64,000 nucleotides of DNA from Rickettsia typhi (lineage in GTDB: Bacteria > Pseudomonadota > Alphaproteobacteria > Rickettsiales > Rickettsiaceae): assembly GCA_945865485.1 (NCBI GenBank), contig CAMBEC010000008.1, forward strand, positions 1-64,000, written 5' to 3'. The notes beneath the pieces were generated by a model. That model ran no database searches. It worked only from the letters and a program-made list of their open reading frames with translations, and was not told the origin of the DNA. A program made the translations under genes and the position numbers. How positions within the stretch are numbered: the stretch's first letter is position 1; every line of letters starts with the position of its first letter. Positions 44,805-52,583 of the stretch are shown piece by piece.

Positions 44805-46592
44805 ATGGCACACGAGTATAATGTAATTAACCATGAATTTGATGTAGTAGTAGTGGGAGCCGGCGGAGCAGGCCTGCGGGCTACGTTTGGCATGGCAGAA
44901 GCTGGCCTTAGTACCGCGTGCGTTACTAAGGTATTCCCAACTAGAAGTCACACTGTGGCAGCTCAAGGTGGAATTAGCGCGGCTCTTGGCAATATGGGGC
45001 AAGACGATTGGCGTTGGCATATGTATGACACAGTTAAGGGCTCAGATTGGTTAGGAGACCAGGATGCTATTGCTTACATGTGTAAACATGCAGCTGAAAG
45101 TGTTATCGAACTAGAGCATTACGGTGTCCCATTTTCTAGAACAAAAGAAGGAAAAATTTACCAACGTCCTTTTGGAGGAATGACTACTGAGTATGGGAAG
45201 GGAAAACCAGCGCAAAGAACTTGCGCGGCAGCAGACAGAACTGGACATGCAATATTACATACTCTTTATCAGCAAGCTTTAAAACATCAGGCTCAGTTCT
45301 TTATAGAGTATTTCGCTACCGATCTGATTATGGAAAATGGGGTGTGCAAGGGCGTGATGGCCTGGAACCTTGATGATGGATCGCTACATGTTTTTAGGGG
45401 GCATATGGTGGTCCTTGCAACAGGTGGCTATGGAAGAGCATATTTTTCTGCTACATCTGCTCATACTTGTACTGGTGATGGTGGTGGTATGTGTATACGC
45501 GCAGGTATACCTATGCAAGATATGGAATTTGTTCAGTTCCATCCAACTGGAATCTACGGTGCTGGCTGTTTAATAACAGAAGGAGCCAGGGGAGAAGGTG
45601 GATATTTAGTTAACTCAGAGGGTGAGCGTTTTATGGAAAGATACGCTCCATCAGCAAAAGATCTTGCGTCAAGGGATGTTGTTTCTCGTTCAATGACTAT
45701 GGAAATAAGGGAAGGTCGGGGTGTTGGTCCGCATAAGGATCACGTATATTTGCATTTAAATCATTTGCCTCCAGAAGTTTTAGAAAAAAGACTCCCAGGT
45801 ATCTCCGAGACAGCGAAGATTTTTTCAGGTGTGGATGTAACTAAAGAGCCAATACCGGTAATTCCTACAGTGCATTATAATATGGGTGGTATCCCAACAA
45901 ATTACCACACAGAAGTCATCACCTTGAAAAAAGGCAAGCAGGAAGTTGTGCCTGGTCTTATGGCTATTGGAGAGGCTGGTTGTGTTTCGGTGCACGGAGC
46001 AAATCGTCTTGGTTCTAATTCACTTCTTGACCTTGTTGTGTTTGGTAGGGCGGCTGCCCATAGAGCTGAAGCTGTGGTTAATAAAGAAGCCCCGCATTCT
46101 AAGTTAAAAAGTGATACTTTAACTCCGCTGCTAGAGAGATTTGATACTATAAGAGCTGCTAAAGGTAAAACTTCAGTTGCTGATTTAAGGCTTAAAATGC
46201 AAAAAGCAATGCAGAACCATGCTGCGGTATTTAGAACAGAAGAAACATTAGAAGAAGGAAAGAAGCTTATAGATTCTATTCGTAAAGAATATGAGGATAT
46301 TAATATTAATGATCGTTCAATGATTTGGAATAGCGATCTTGTTGAAGCGTTGGAGTTATCTAATCTGTTAGATCAGGCTGTTCTTACTATGCATGCAGCT
46401 GCTAATCGGAAAGAAAGCCGTGGTGCCCACGCAAGAGAGGATTATCCTGAAAGAGATGACAAGCACTGGATGAAGCATACGATGTTGTGGCTTGATGAGC
46501 AAGGCCAGGTAAAAATAGATTACAAGCCAGTAACGCTTGAAACCAACTCGGATGAAGTTGAAACTGTGCAGCCTGTTAAAAGGGTATACTAA
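44805..46592 (+). CDS. sdhA: succinate dehydrogenase flavoprotein subunit
   Basis: Catalytic flavoprotein of complex II, 595 residues, full length. FAD-binding [13 protein letters not shown] (14-26), covalent FAD attachment at His49 in [32 protein letters not shown], the catalytic [23 protein letters not shown] and [19 protein letters not shown]. The C-terminal region [17 protein letters not shown] is also typical. Every active-site element is kept. Confidence 0.98.
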   Translation: MAHEYNVINHEFDVVVVGAGGAGLRATFGMAEAGLSTACVTKVFPTRSHTVAAQGGISAALGNMGQDDWRWHMYDTVKGSDWLGDQDAIAYMCKHAAESVIELEHYGVPFSRTKEGKIYQRPFGGMTTEYGKGKPAQRTCAAADRTGHAILHTLYQQALKHQAQFFIEYFATDLIMENGVCKGVMAWNLDDGSLHVFRGHMVVLATGGYGRAYFSATSAHTCTGDGGGMCIRAGIPMQDMEFVQFHPTGIYGAGCLITEGARGEGGYLVNSEGERFMERYAPSAKDLASRDVVSRSMTMEIREGRGVGPHKDHVYLHLNHLPPEVLEKRLPGISETAKIFSGVDVTKEPIPVIPTVHYNMGGIPTNYHTEVITLKKGKQEVVPGLMAIGEAGCVSVHGANRLGSNSLLDLVVFGRAAAHRAEAVVNKEAPHSKLKSDTLTPLLERFDTIRAAKGKTSVADLRLKMQKAMQNHAAVFRTEETLEEGKKLIDSIRKEYEDININDRSMIWNSDLVEALELSNLLDQAVLTMHAAANRKESRGAHAREDYPERDDKHWMKHTMLWLDEQGQVKIDYKPVTLETNSDEVETVQPVKRVY

Positions 46593-46675
46593 GTAGAGTG
46601 GAATGACTATAAAAGCCAAGTTTACAATGACATTTTTTAGGACTAGTATTTAGAGAATATTTAAGAGGAGATAGT

Positions 46676-47461
46676 ATGGCTGATTTAAGATTACCTCCAA
46701 ATTCAAGGGTGCTTGAGGGTAAAGTTCATGTTAGTCTGGAGTCTGGAGAGTCTCCTAAAAAACTTATAATTTACCGCTATGACCCTGATTCAGGAGAAAA
46801 TCCAAGGGCAGATACTTACGAAATTGATTTAGATAAATGTGGTCCTATGATCCTTGATGCCCTTATCAAAATTAAGAATGAACTAGACTCTACACTAACA
46901 TTTAGGCGTTCATGTCGTGAAGGAATTTGCGGCAGCTGCGCTATGAATATTGATGGAACTAATACATTAGCGTGCACCAAGCCTATAGAAGAAATTGTTG
47001 GCGATATCAAGATTTATCCACTTCCACATATGAAGGTTATAAAAGACCTTATACCAGACATGACTCATTTTTATGCTCAGTATGCTTCAATTGAACCTTG
47101 GCTGAAATCAGATACTCCTGTTTCCAAAGATAGGGAAAGGCTACAATCAGAAGAAGATCGTGAAAAGCTTGATGGACTTTATGAGTGTATACTTTGTGCA
47201 TGTTGTTCTACCTCTTGCCCTAGTTATTGGTGGAATGGAGATAAATACCTTGGTCCGGCTATACTTTTGCAAGCTTATAGATGGCTTGCCGATTCAAGGG
47301 ATGAAGCCGATGGGGATAGGTTACATCAACTTGAAGACCCATTTAAGCTTTATCGGTGTCATACCATTATGAATTGTACAAAAACTTGTCCTAAAGGTTT
47401 GAATCCAGCTAAAGCTATAGCTGAAATTAAGAAAAAAATGATAGAAAGGGAAGGGATATAA
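46676..47461 (+). CDS. sdhB: succinate dehydrogenase iron-sulfur subunit
   Basis: Electron-transfer subunit of 261 residues with all three clusters: 2Fe-2S ligands in [16 protein letters not shown] plus LACTKP, 4Fe-4S in [15 protein letters not shown], 3Fe-4S in [18 protein letters not shown] clear AGAGGAG Shine-Dalgarno precedes the ATG. It lies 83 bp after sdhA. The gap is somewhat longer than between the other sdh genes, but the operon order is standard. Confidence 0.98.
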   Translation: MADLRLPPNSRVLEGKVHVSLESGESPKKLIIYRYDPDSGENPRADTYEIDLDKCGPMILDALIKIKNELDSTLTFRRSCREGICGSCAMNIDGTNTLACTKPIEEIVGDIKIYPLPHMKVIKDLIPDMTHFYAQYASIEPWLKSDTPVSKDRERLQSEEDREKLDGLYECILCACCSTSCPSYWWNGDKYLGPAILLQAYRWLADSRDEADGDRLHQLEDPFKLYRCHTIMNCTKTCPKGLNPAKAIAEIKKKMIEREGI

Positions 47462-47469
47462 ATTAATTT

Positions 47470-47913
47470 ATGAGTAGTATTATACAAAACTCCAAATTAA
47501 ATAAGAAAAGTGGATTTCAAAGATGGGCATTGTTCATCCTACAATTGTTGCGTGGACGCGGTCAAGACTTGCAAAATTCTTTTGTATCGTTAATTGGTAT
47601 TAGAAGTTTAGCATTTAAAAAGCTATGCGTGGTTCTGTATGTTGTTCTGTTGCCAATAGGAAATTGTTTTGCATACGGGGACAATAACAGGCCAGTAATT
47701 TCTTATTTTGTTGATAATGTGGTATTCGAAATTATTGCAAGTGGAGGCTACTATAGCCTTGGCACAATGGTTGTACTAGCTATATTAGCGTGGAGATTTA
47801 AAAAGTTTAGAGAAGTGCTACTTAGTATATTAATGGCAATTTTTGGAATTATTCTTTTGGTATTTGTATATCAAGCTTTAGAGGATTTTGATTGGCTACC
47901 TGAGGTATATTGA
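47470..47913 (+). CDS. unknown membrane protein downstream of sdhB
   Basis: Protein of 147 residues, 8 bp after sdhB. It has one hydrophobic segment about 52-68 (LCVVLYVVLLPIGNCFA, which looks like a signal peptide after a 50-residue basic lead) and two membrane helices near 96-108 and 116-133. A signal-like segment followed by two helices recalls VirB2/TrbC pilins, but the glycine-rich core of those is not present and I do not assign it. A perfect 18-bp-arm palindrome overlaps its stop codon. Function unknown. Confidence 0.55.
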   Translation: MSSIIQNSKLNKKSGFQRWALFILQLLRGRGQDLQNSFVSLIGIRSLAFKKLCVVLYVVLLPIGNCFAYGDNNRPVISYFVDNVVFEIIASGGYYSLGTMVVLAILAWRFKKFREVLLSILMAIFGIILLVFVYQALEDFDWLPEVY

Positions 47914-47959
47914 GAAGAATTTCTCAAGTTAACTTGAGGTTATTCTTCTCAATATACCT
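47903..47959. repeat. long perfect palindrome over the stop codon
   Basis: Outer arms of 18 bp, AGGTATATTGAGAAGAAT (47903-47920) and ATTCTTCTCAATATACCT (47942-47959), are perfect reverse complements. Between them CTCAAGTT/AACTTGAG (47923-47938) is a second perfect palindrome. In RNA the whole 57 nt would fold as one hairpin. The left arm encodes the last three residues and the stop of the upstream gene. It probably terminates the sdh transcript, although no T run follows. Confidence 0.75.
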
Positions 47960-47972
47960 GCTTAATTTAAGA

Positions 47973-48361
47973 TTATTCTTCTCCGATAATACTGCATTCT
48001 ATCTCGTCACCTTGTGTTTCAACAAGAAATTGGCAAATATCATGAAAACCAAGTTGATGAGCAAGCTCGCCTGGCCTTAACCCTACATGACCTGGGGCAA
48101 TTCCAGCTCCTTTTAGCACTTCATTCAATATTCCAGGAACATCACCAAGAGCCTCTAAAGCTTGGTCAAGGGGCTCTAAGATTTCACTAGTTGCCCCTGA
48201 GCAAGAATAGCAGCATATAAACCAGGCATAGCATCTCTTATGAGCCCTTCAGCTGCTGCAACGGCTGCTGCTGCTTCCGCTTCTTCTTCCTCGTTAGAAT
48301 GCTCAGCTTCTCTAGGGGCTTGTAAATCAAAAATTTTTTCTTCTAGCAGGGTTTTTTTCAT
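47973..48361 (-). pseudogene. frameshifted ankyrin-like small gene
   Basis: From ATG 48361 the first 61 codons give MKKTLLEEKIFDLQAPREA, an alanine/glutamate-rich stretch (EEEEAEAAAAVAAAEG) and AMPGLYAAILAQ, then hit a stop near 48176. Shifting by one base at a GGGG run (about 48197-48200) opens the next 70 codons: EILEPLDQALEALGDVPGIL, LKGAGIAPGHVGLRPGELAH and QLGFHDICQFLVET, ending at 47973. The second half has an ankyrin-repeat look (LRPGELAHQLGFHDICQFLV). Repaired length would be about 131 residues. It is a recent frameshift, a sequencing error, or a slippery site. Confidence 0.65.
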
Positions 48362-48586
48362 ATAAATTAAATACCTTAGTTTTTTTGTTAAAATTAATCA
48401 TTCAAACCCAAGAAACTAAATATTTACAAACCAAAATTTAGAACAATCTAAGTATAACTTAAAGCTATTTTGTTCCTTTAAATTTGAAGCATGTAGTATT
48501 GTTGGAAACAATAGAATTGTCAATAATTTAACTTTATTTTGGATACTACATTAGTGTATTCTATCGTAGAACAAGTAACATCTAAT

Positions 48587-49324
48587 TTATGATTTCTCAA
48601 TCTTTCTTTTTAGCTCAAAAATATATTTAAATGTGCGCCATATTAGTCTGATACGTCCCTTCCATGATCCTCCTCCTTTTGCCTCTCCGTGTAGACGCTG
48701 GGCAAAATAAACAGGAAAAGTTATAATTTTGTACTTATTTTTTTTTGCTTGATAAAGAGTATAAAGGTCAAGAGAGAAATCATTAGGTGCACCGTGTTCT
48801 AAATGTTTAGTAAAAAATTCTTTTGAGAATAGTTTTGGTTGGGCGTTGATATCATCAATGTAAGTTTTTAAAGCTATCCATGTAACAAATTGCATTCCAA
48901 TGGTAAAGAAAGTTTCCAGAAGCTTTCTATTTTTGCGGTTACCTTTAATTATTAAGGCTCCTTTTTTCTGTTCCTTAATATATAATTCGTAAGCTGTAAT
49001 TACGTCATTAGGGTCAGTTTGTAAATCAGCGTGAGTCCATGAGAGAATATCTCCTGTGGCTTTGCAAAGTGCGTATATAATATCATGACCATAACCCCCA
49101 CGTTCTTGTTGTAGAATTAACTTAAACTTCTTGGGATCCAGAGTTTTAAATCTAGCTTTTAATTTTTCAGAGGTATCATCTGTAGATCCTCCATCAATAA
49201 CAATTATTTCGATCGAATGAACAGTAGAGCTTAAGATATTTTGAAATTTTTCTATAACAATTAATATGTTATCAGCTTCATTGAAACATGGAATAACAAT
49301 GGATAGCTTATTTGTATTTGTCAT
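48587..49324 (-). CDS. GT2 family glycosyltransferase
   Basis: Protein of 245 residues and last gene of the eight-gene operon. GT-A motifs: LSIVIPCFNEADNI (7-20), IIVIDGGSTDDTSEKL (metal/nucleotide), LSWTHADLQTDPND (DxD-like), and the C-terminal QRLHGEAKGGGSWKGR. The arrangement is close to dolichyl-phosphate-mannose synthase-like enzymes that charge a lipid carrier. No membrane helix is evident. Its ATG overlaps the stop of the preceding gene (TGATG), so translation is coupled. Confidence 0.88.
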   Translation of the reverse strand: MTNTNKLSIVIPCFNEADNILIVIEKFQNILSSTVHSIEIIVIDGGSTDDTSEKLKARFKTLDPKKFKLILQQERGGYGHDIIYALCKATGDILSWTHADLQTDPNDVITAYELYIKEQKKGALIIKGNRKNRKLLETFFTIGMQFVTWIALKTYIDDINAQPKLFSKEFFTKHLEHGAPNDFSLDLYTLYQAKKNKYKIITFPVYFAQRLHGEAKGGGSWKGRIRLIWRTFKYIFELKRKIEKS

Positions 49325-50124
49325 CAGATAATGTGCTCTTTTTTTATAAATTCACTCCAATAGGCTATTGTGTTTTCATAATTTTCATAATCAGCAGGAG
49401 TGCCCCAGCATATATATTTAATATCAAAATATTTAACTCTCAAGTTAGCATCAATGCAATATTGTAGTACTCGGTCTACGTAATATTTTCCATTTAAGGT
49501 ATCCTTTTTCCATATCATGGTTTCTAAATGTTCAAGGAATGAATTAGCGTGTTTAAACCAAAACATTCCAGTTGTTGCATGATCCTGCATAGGATTATCA
49601 CTTACCGTTTTTTTTAGTGATATTGAAGCAAGGTCTTTGCTGTTTTGATTTTTTAGCTTTGCCCAGCTATGGGCATTAGGGTTCTGTTCAATATTATCAT
49701 CATTTGAATGGCTTATCATTAAGACATCAGCCTCAAGACGAGCTTGCCTGAACTCTTCAGCATCAAAGATCATGCCATTATCACAAGCTCCGATAAATAA
49801 CTCATCATCAGTTTGAAGGAATTCTCTGGCTAAGAAACAACCATAGGCTTGGTCCAACAATACATGATCATGAATAAATGTAGTATTGGGGAAAAAATCT
49901 CTAATTATTTGTTCAGTTCCATTATGTTCGTGAAAATCACGATTTACACAGATGATTTTGTTTTTGGGGTCGTGTATTCCAGGTATGTCTTTCATTGCAC
50001 AAATTACCATAGGAAGTTTTTTACCACTATGACGGTCTGTAGTTGGGATACAAGCCTTATTTATTTTATAACCAGCATCACTAAACCTGGTTCCTTTGCC
50101 GCCCATTGGTATTAGTATAATCAT
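49324..50124 (-). CDS. sugar nucleotidyltransferase-like protein (1)
   Basis: Protein of 266 residues if started at ATG 50124, which overlaps the upstream stop as TAATG; ten more codons exist upstream but are inside the preceding gene. The N-terminus IILIPMGGKGTRFSDAGY is the nucleotide-binding loop of NDP-sugar pyrophosphorylases, and ACDNGMIFD holds the metal Asp. FDIKYICWGTPADYENYENT closes the fold. It is a paralogue of the next gene upstream. It probably activates a sugar or polyol phosphate for glycan synthesis. Confidence 0.82.
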   Translation of the reverse strand: MIILIPMGGKGTRFSDAGYKINKACIPTTDRHSGKKLPMVICAMKDIPGIHDPKNKIICVNRDFHEHNGTEQIIRDFFPNTTFIHDHVLLDQAYGCFLAREFLQTDDELFIGACDNGMIFDAEEFRQARLEADVLMISHSNDDNIEQNPNAHSWAKLKNQNSKDLASISLKKTVSDNPMQDHATTGMFWFKHANSFLEHLETMIWKKDTLNGKYYVDRVLQYCIDANLRVKYFDIKYICWGTPADYENYENTIAYWSEFIKKEHII

Positions 50125-50921
50125 TATTTCCAACTCTTTATTGTATTTATCCAAGATACATAATCTTCTAAATCTCTAGGGGTTCCCCATTGACAGAAAT
50201 GATTAATATTTGTTGGACACCAGACTTTTAAACTATCCTTTACCATATAATTATATGGTAAGCTCATGTAATATTCTCCCTTAATATTGTCATCTGCATC
50301 CACAAGCTGCTGACAATATTTTTTCATTGTATACCCATCTTTAAAATAATAAACTCCTGGAGAATGCCGAGCCATAGTTTTGTCTCTCTCCCACGAAAAC
50401 TTCTCGCGTATTTCAATTAGGTTTTCATCATTATCTACTTTACAACTAGCGTAAAAATTATTTTTAGGAATTAAATGAGGATGAAATCCACTATAACATG
50501 GAATAGCCCCATCAGAGTTCCTTTTTTGTACTTCACTTTTAAAGGCTAGATAATCCCAACTCATATAGAAATCACAATAACTAATTAAAACAGGTTTATT
50601 ATTGTCTATAATTTCTGCCGCCCTCAAAACATTTGCTACTGGGCCTCCTCCTTTCCAATCATATACAGTAAAAATTCTGGCATCCGGAGCAATTCTTGTC
50701 AGTTCTGGTTTAACATAATCCAATGAGTTAAGGTGATGATCTTGGCAAATAAACGTTATCTTATTCTTATCTTCTGAAAATAATTTAACAACCCATTCTA
50801 TCAAAGGCTTACCATGTACTTCTATAAAAGGTTTAAGGCGCTTATATCCAGCAGTTTTAAACCTTGAGCCATTACCAGTCATTGGTATAATTATTTGTAT
50901 ATCATTATTGTTATTTGACAG
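50124..50921 (-). CDS. sugar nucleotidyltransferase-like protein (2), non-ATG start
   Basis: The first ATG (50882) would begin the protein at MTGNGSRF, inside the nucleotide-binding loop. The frame upstream reads SNNNNDIQIIIP just before it, giving the expected IIIPMTGNGSRFKTAGY. A CTG at 50921 has AAGAGG 6 bp before it, so I propose a CTG start (265 residues). Other motifs: LKPFIEVHGKPLIEWV, SYCDFYMSWDYLAF, and a C-terminal CQWGTPRDLEDYVSW. Alternatively the start was damaged and ATT/ATA is used. It belongs to the operon between the phosphodiesterase-like gene and its paralogue. Confidence 0.75.
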   Translation of the reverse strand: MSNNNNDIQIIIPMTGNGSRFKTAGYKRLKPFIEVHGKPLIEWVVKLFSEDKNKITFICQDHHLNSLDYVKPELTRIAPDARIFTVYDWKGGGPVANVLRAAEIIDNNKPVLISYCDFYMSWDYLAFKSEVQKRNSDGAIPCYSGFHPHLIPKNNFYASCKVDNDENLIEIREKFSWERDKTMARHSPGVYYFKDGYTMKKYCQQLVDADDNIKGEYYMSLPYNYMVKDSLKVWCPTNINHFCQWGTPRDLEDYVSWINTIKSWK

Positions 50922-50949
50922 GATAAACCTCTTTAAATTCTATTGTTAT

Positions 50950-51579
50950 TTATAAAACCTGTCCCCACAAATCAGGGCGTTTAGTGCAAACTGCATCAAT
51001 CGTAAGATTAGTAATTTGTTCTTTAAATTCACTAATTTTTGTAAGTTGGTGCTTTTGTAATTCTGGAGAAACTATACATATTTTAAACCCAGCCTTTTTT
51101 ATCTTATCATATGAAGATTGATTAAGAGGCATTTTAGTAAAACAATCAACCCAAATCCACTTTGCTCTGCCGGTGAATGATAAAGCATACTCAAGCGGTT
51201 CATACTCAGAAAAACGTACAGCTAAATTTTCCTGTGAAAAACCTGTTAGTTCATTTTTTTTTGCAACATTACTATAAATTACGAAGTAGGGCATTGAGAG
51301 ATCAAGAAAAAACCAATTATTTATTTTGTAGTTGTTCATAAGTTCTATACAGGCTTTCTCTATACCCTCTGTTTTTATATTTAATATCATTGGCCCTTTG
51401 TGACGCCACTTTTTTAGTAAATTTTCAAAAATTTCAGGCTTGTTTTTGTGGTGATTAAATGGATCATGATGAAGTATAAGCTCATTCTCATGATATCTTA
51501 CATCTAGTTCAATGCCATTTTGCTCTGGCACTTTCATGAGCTCTTCAATAGTGTTGATACGGTGATTAATGTAAATCAT
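50950..51579 (-). CDS. glycerophosphodiester phosphodiesterase-like protein
   Basis: Protein of 209 residues with a compact GDPD/PI-PLC-type TIM barrel: NHRINTIEEL (6-15), GIELDVRYHENELILHHDPF (about 22-41) holding the catalytic His, Glu and Asp, and MILNIKTEGIEKACIEL. Such small GDPD-like proteins occur in polysaccharide gene clusters, where their role is not settled (synthesis or cleavage of a glycerol-phosphate link). No signal peptide, so it is cytosolic. It overlaps the aldolase stop by 4 bp. Confidence 0.75.
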   Translation of the reverse strand: MIYINHRINTIEELMKVPEQNGIELDVRYHENELILHHDPFNHHKNKPEIFENLLKKWRHKGPMILNIKTEGIEKACIELMNNYKINNWFFLDLSMPYFVIYSNVAKKNELTGFSQENLAVRFSEYEPLEYALSFTGRAKWIWVDCFTKMPLNQSSYDKIKKAGFKICIVSPELQKHQLTKISEFKEQITNLTIDAVCTKRPDLWGQVL

Positions 51580-52583
51580 TTTTTTAAAACATTTTGTCTA
51601 TATTTTTCGCTGTCCATTTGTAGGAGAGTATCAACCAGGTCTCTAGATAAGAAATTATGATTTAATCCTTTATCTCCAATAGTTTTATGGATAAAACTAT
51701 ACGCAGATATCGTCTCTTTTGCAGCTAAGCTATTTAAAATCTCTTCTCCCGCTAAGGTATAGACGGCTTGATCAGGAAATAGTATATTATTTCTTATATA
51801 TTCTATATTAGCTATTTGTGTGTGGCTTATATATGAGCTGTTATTAAGACGAAAATAGTGTTGAATTATATTGTTCAGTTCTTCGTGAATATTTAAAACT
51901 TCCGTTGAACTTTCTCCCGAGACTATCACTCCATGATTTTGAAGAAATATTACATTAGGGTAACTTATCGCAGATTGCAAAGCTTCTCGAATTTTAATAG
52001 TTAAAAGCCTTCCTGGAGTAGCGTAATCAATCCATAGCGCCTTTGGAAATAGCTGATAACAAATATCTTTTCCTTCTTTTGAACAATTAATAAGGTTTGC
52101 AAAAACAGAGTGAGTGTGTAGTACAAACTTTCCAAGTAAAACATGAAAACCTGTTTCCATTGACGGGCGTTTCCCTGAGTTTTCAGCAAAAGATTTTATT
52201 TTCATTGAAAAAATGGTTTCATCATTATCTGGGTGAGATAAATAATCGCGAACTCTAGGATAATCGACAATACAATACCCATCTTCTTCGGTTACATTTT
52301 TTAAAATATAACCAGAAGCTTTTATTGCCATTTTAGTTTGGTCTAATTTTACTGAAATATTTCCCCCGCCTCCCTGAACGTAAGCTGGATTATCTCCTAT
52401 AGTTTTGGACATGAAGACTAAATCTTTAATAGACTTCTTTCCAAACTCTACTTCCAAAGGCGCCTGCATTGTCGCTTCGGTGCTAAGATCTTCGTGTACG
52501 CTCGAGTCTTGCGCTCCTTGGGTTCCTAGTATCTGCGCCTTGGCAGCAAGTTTGGAAAGAAGTCTAATCTTATTTTTTATCAT
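51576..52583 (-). CDS. class II aldolase / adducin family protein
   Basis: Protein of 335 residues from ATG 52583 (a TTG at 52598 would add five). The first ~45 residues are a variable lead. The catalytic domain has YVQGGGGNISVKL (phosphate-binding), a Glu in SMETGFH, the zinc-site FVLHTHSVFANL and a third His in FLQNHGVIVSGES. The pattern fits class II aldolases such as RhaD/FucA, and also sugar dehydratases of the same fold. It may make or cleave a short sugar phosphate that enters the glycan. It overlaps both neighbours. Confidence 0.83.
   Translation of the reverse strand: MIKNKIRLLSKLAAKAQILGTQGAQDSSVHEDLSTEATMQAPLEVEFGKKSIKDLVFMSKTIGDNPAYVQGGGGNISVKLDQTKMAIKASGYILKNVTEEDGYCIVDYPRVRDYLSHPDNDETIFSMKIKSFAENSGKRPSMETGFHVLLGKFVLHTHSVFANLINCSKEGKDICYQLFPKALWIDYATPGRLLTIKIREALQSAISYPNVIFLQNHGVIVSGESSTEVLNIHEELNNIIQHYFRLNNSSYISHTQIANIEYIRNNILFPDQAVYTLAGEEILNSLAAKETISAYSFIHKTIGDKGLNHNFLSRDLVDTLLQMDSEKYRQNVLKK

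Noticed and set aside
47470..47913. VirB2/TrbC-type pilin
   Set aside because: The signal-plus-two-helix layout fits, but the glycine-rich helix core and conserved cysteine or charged loop of those pilins are absent, and no type IV secretion genes are near.
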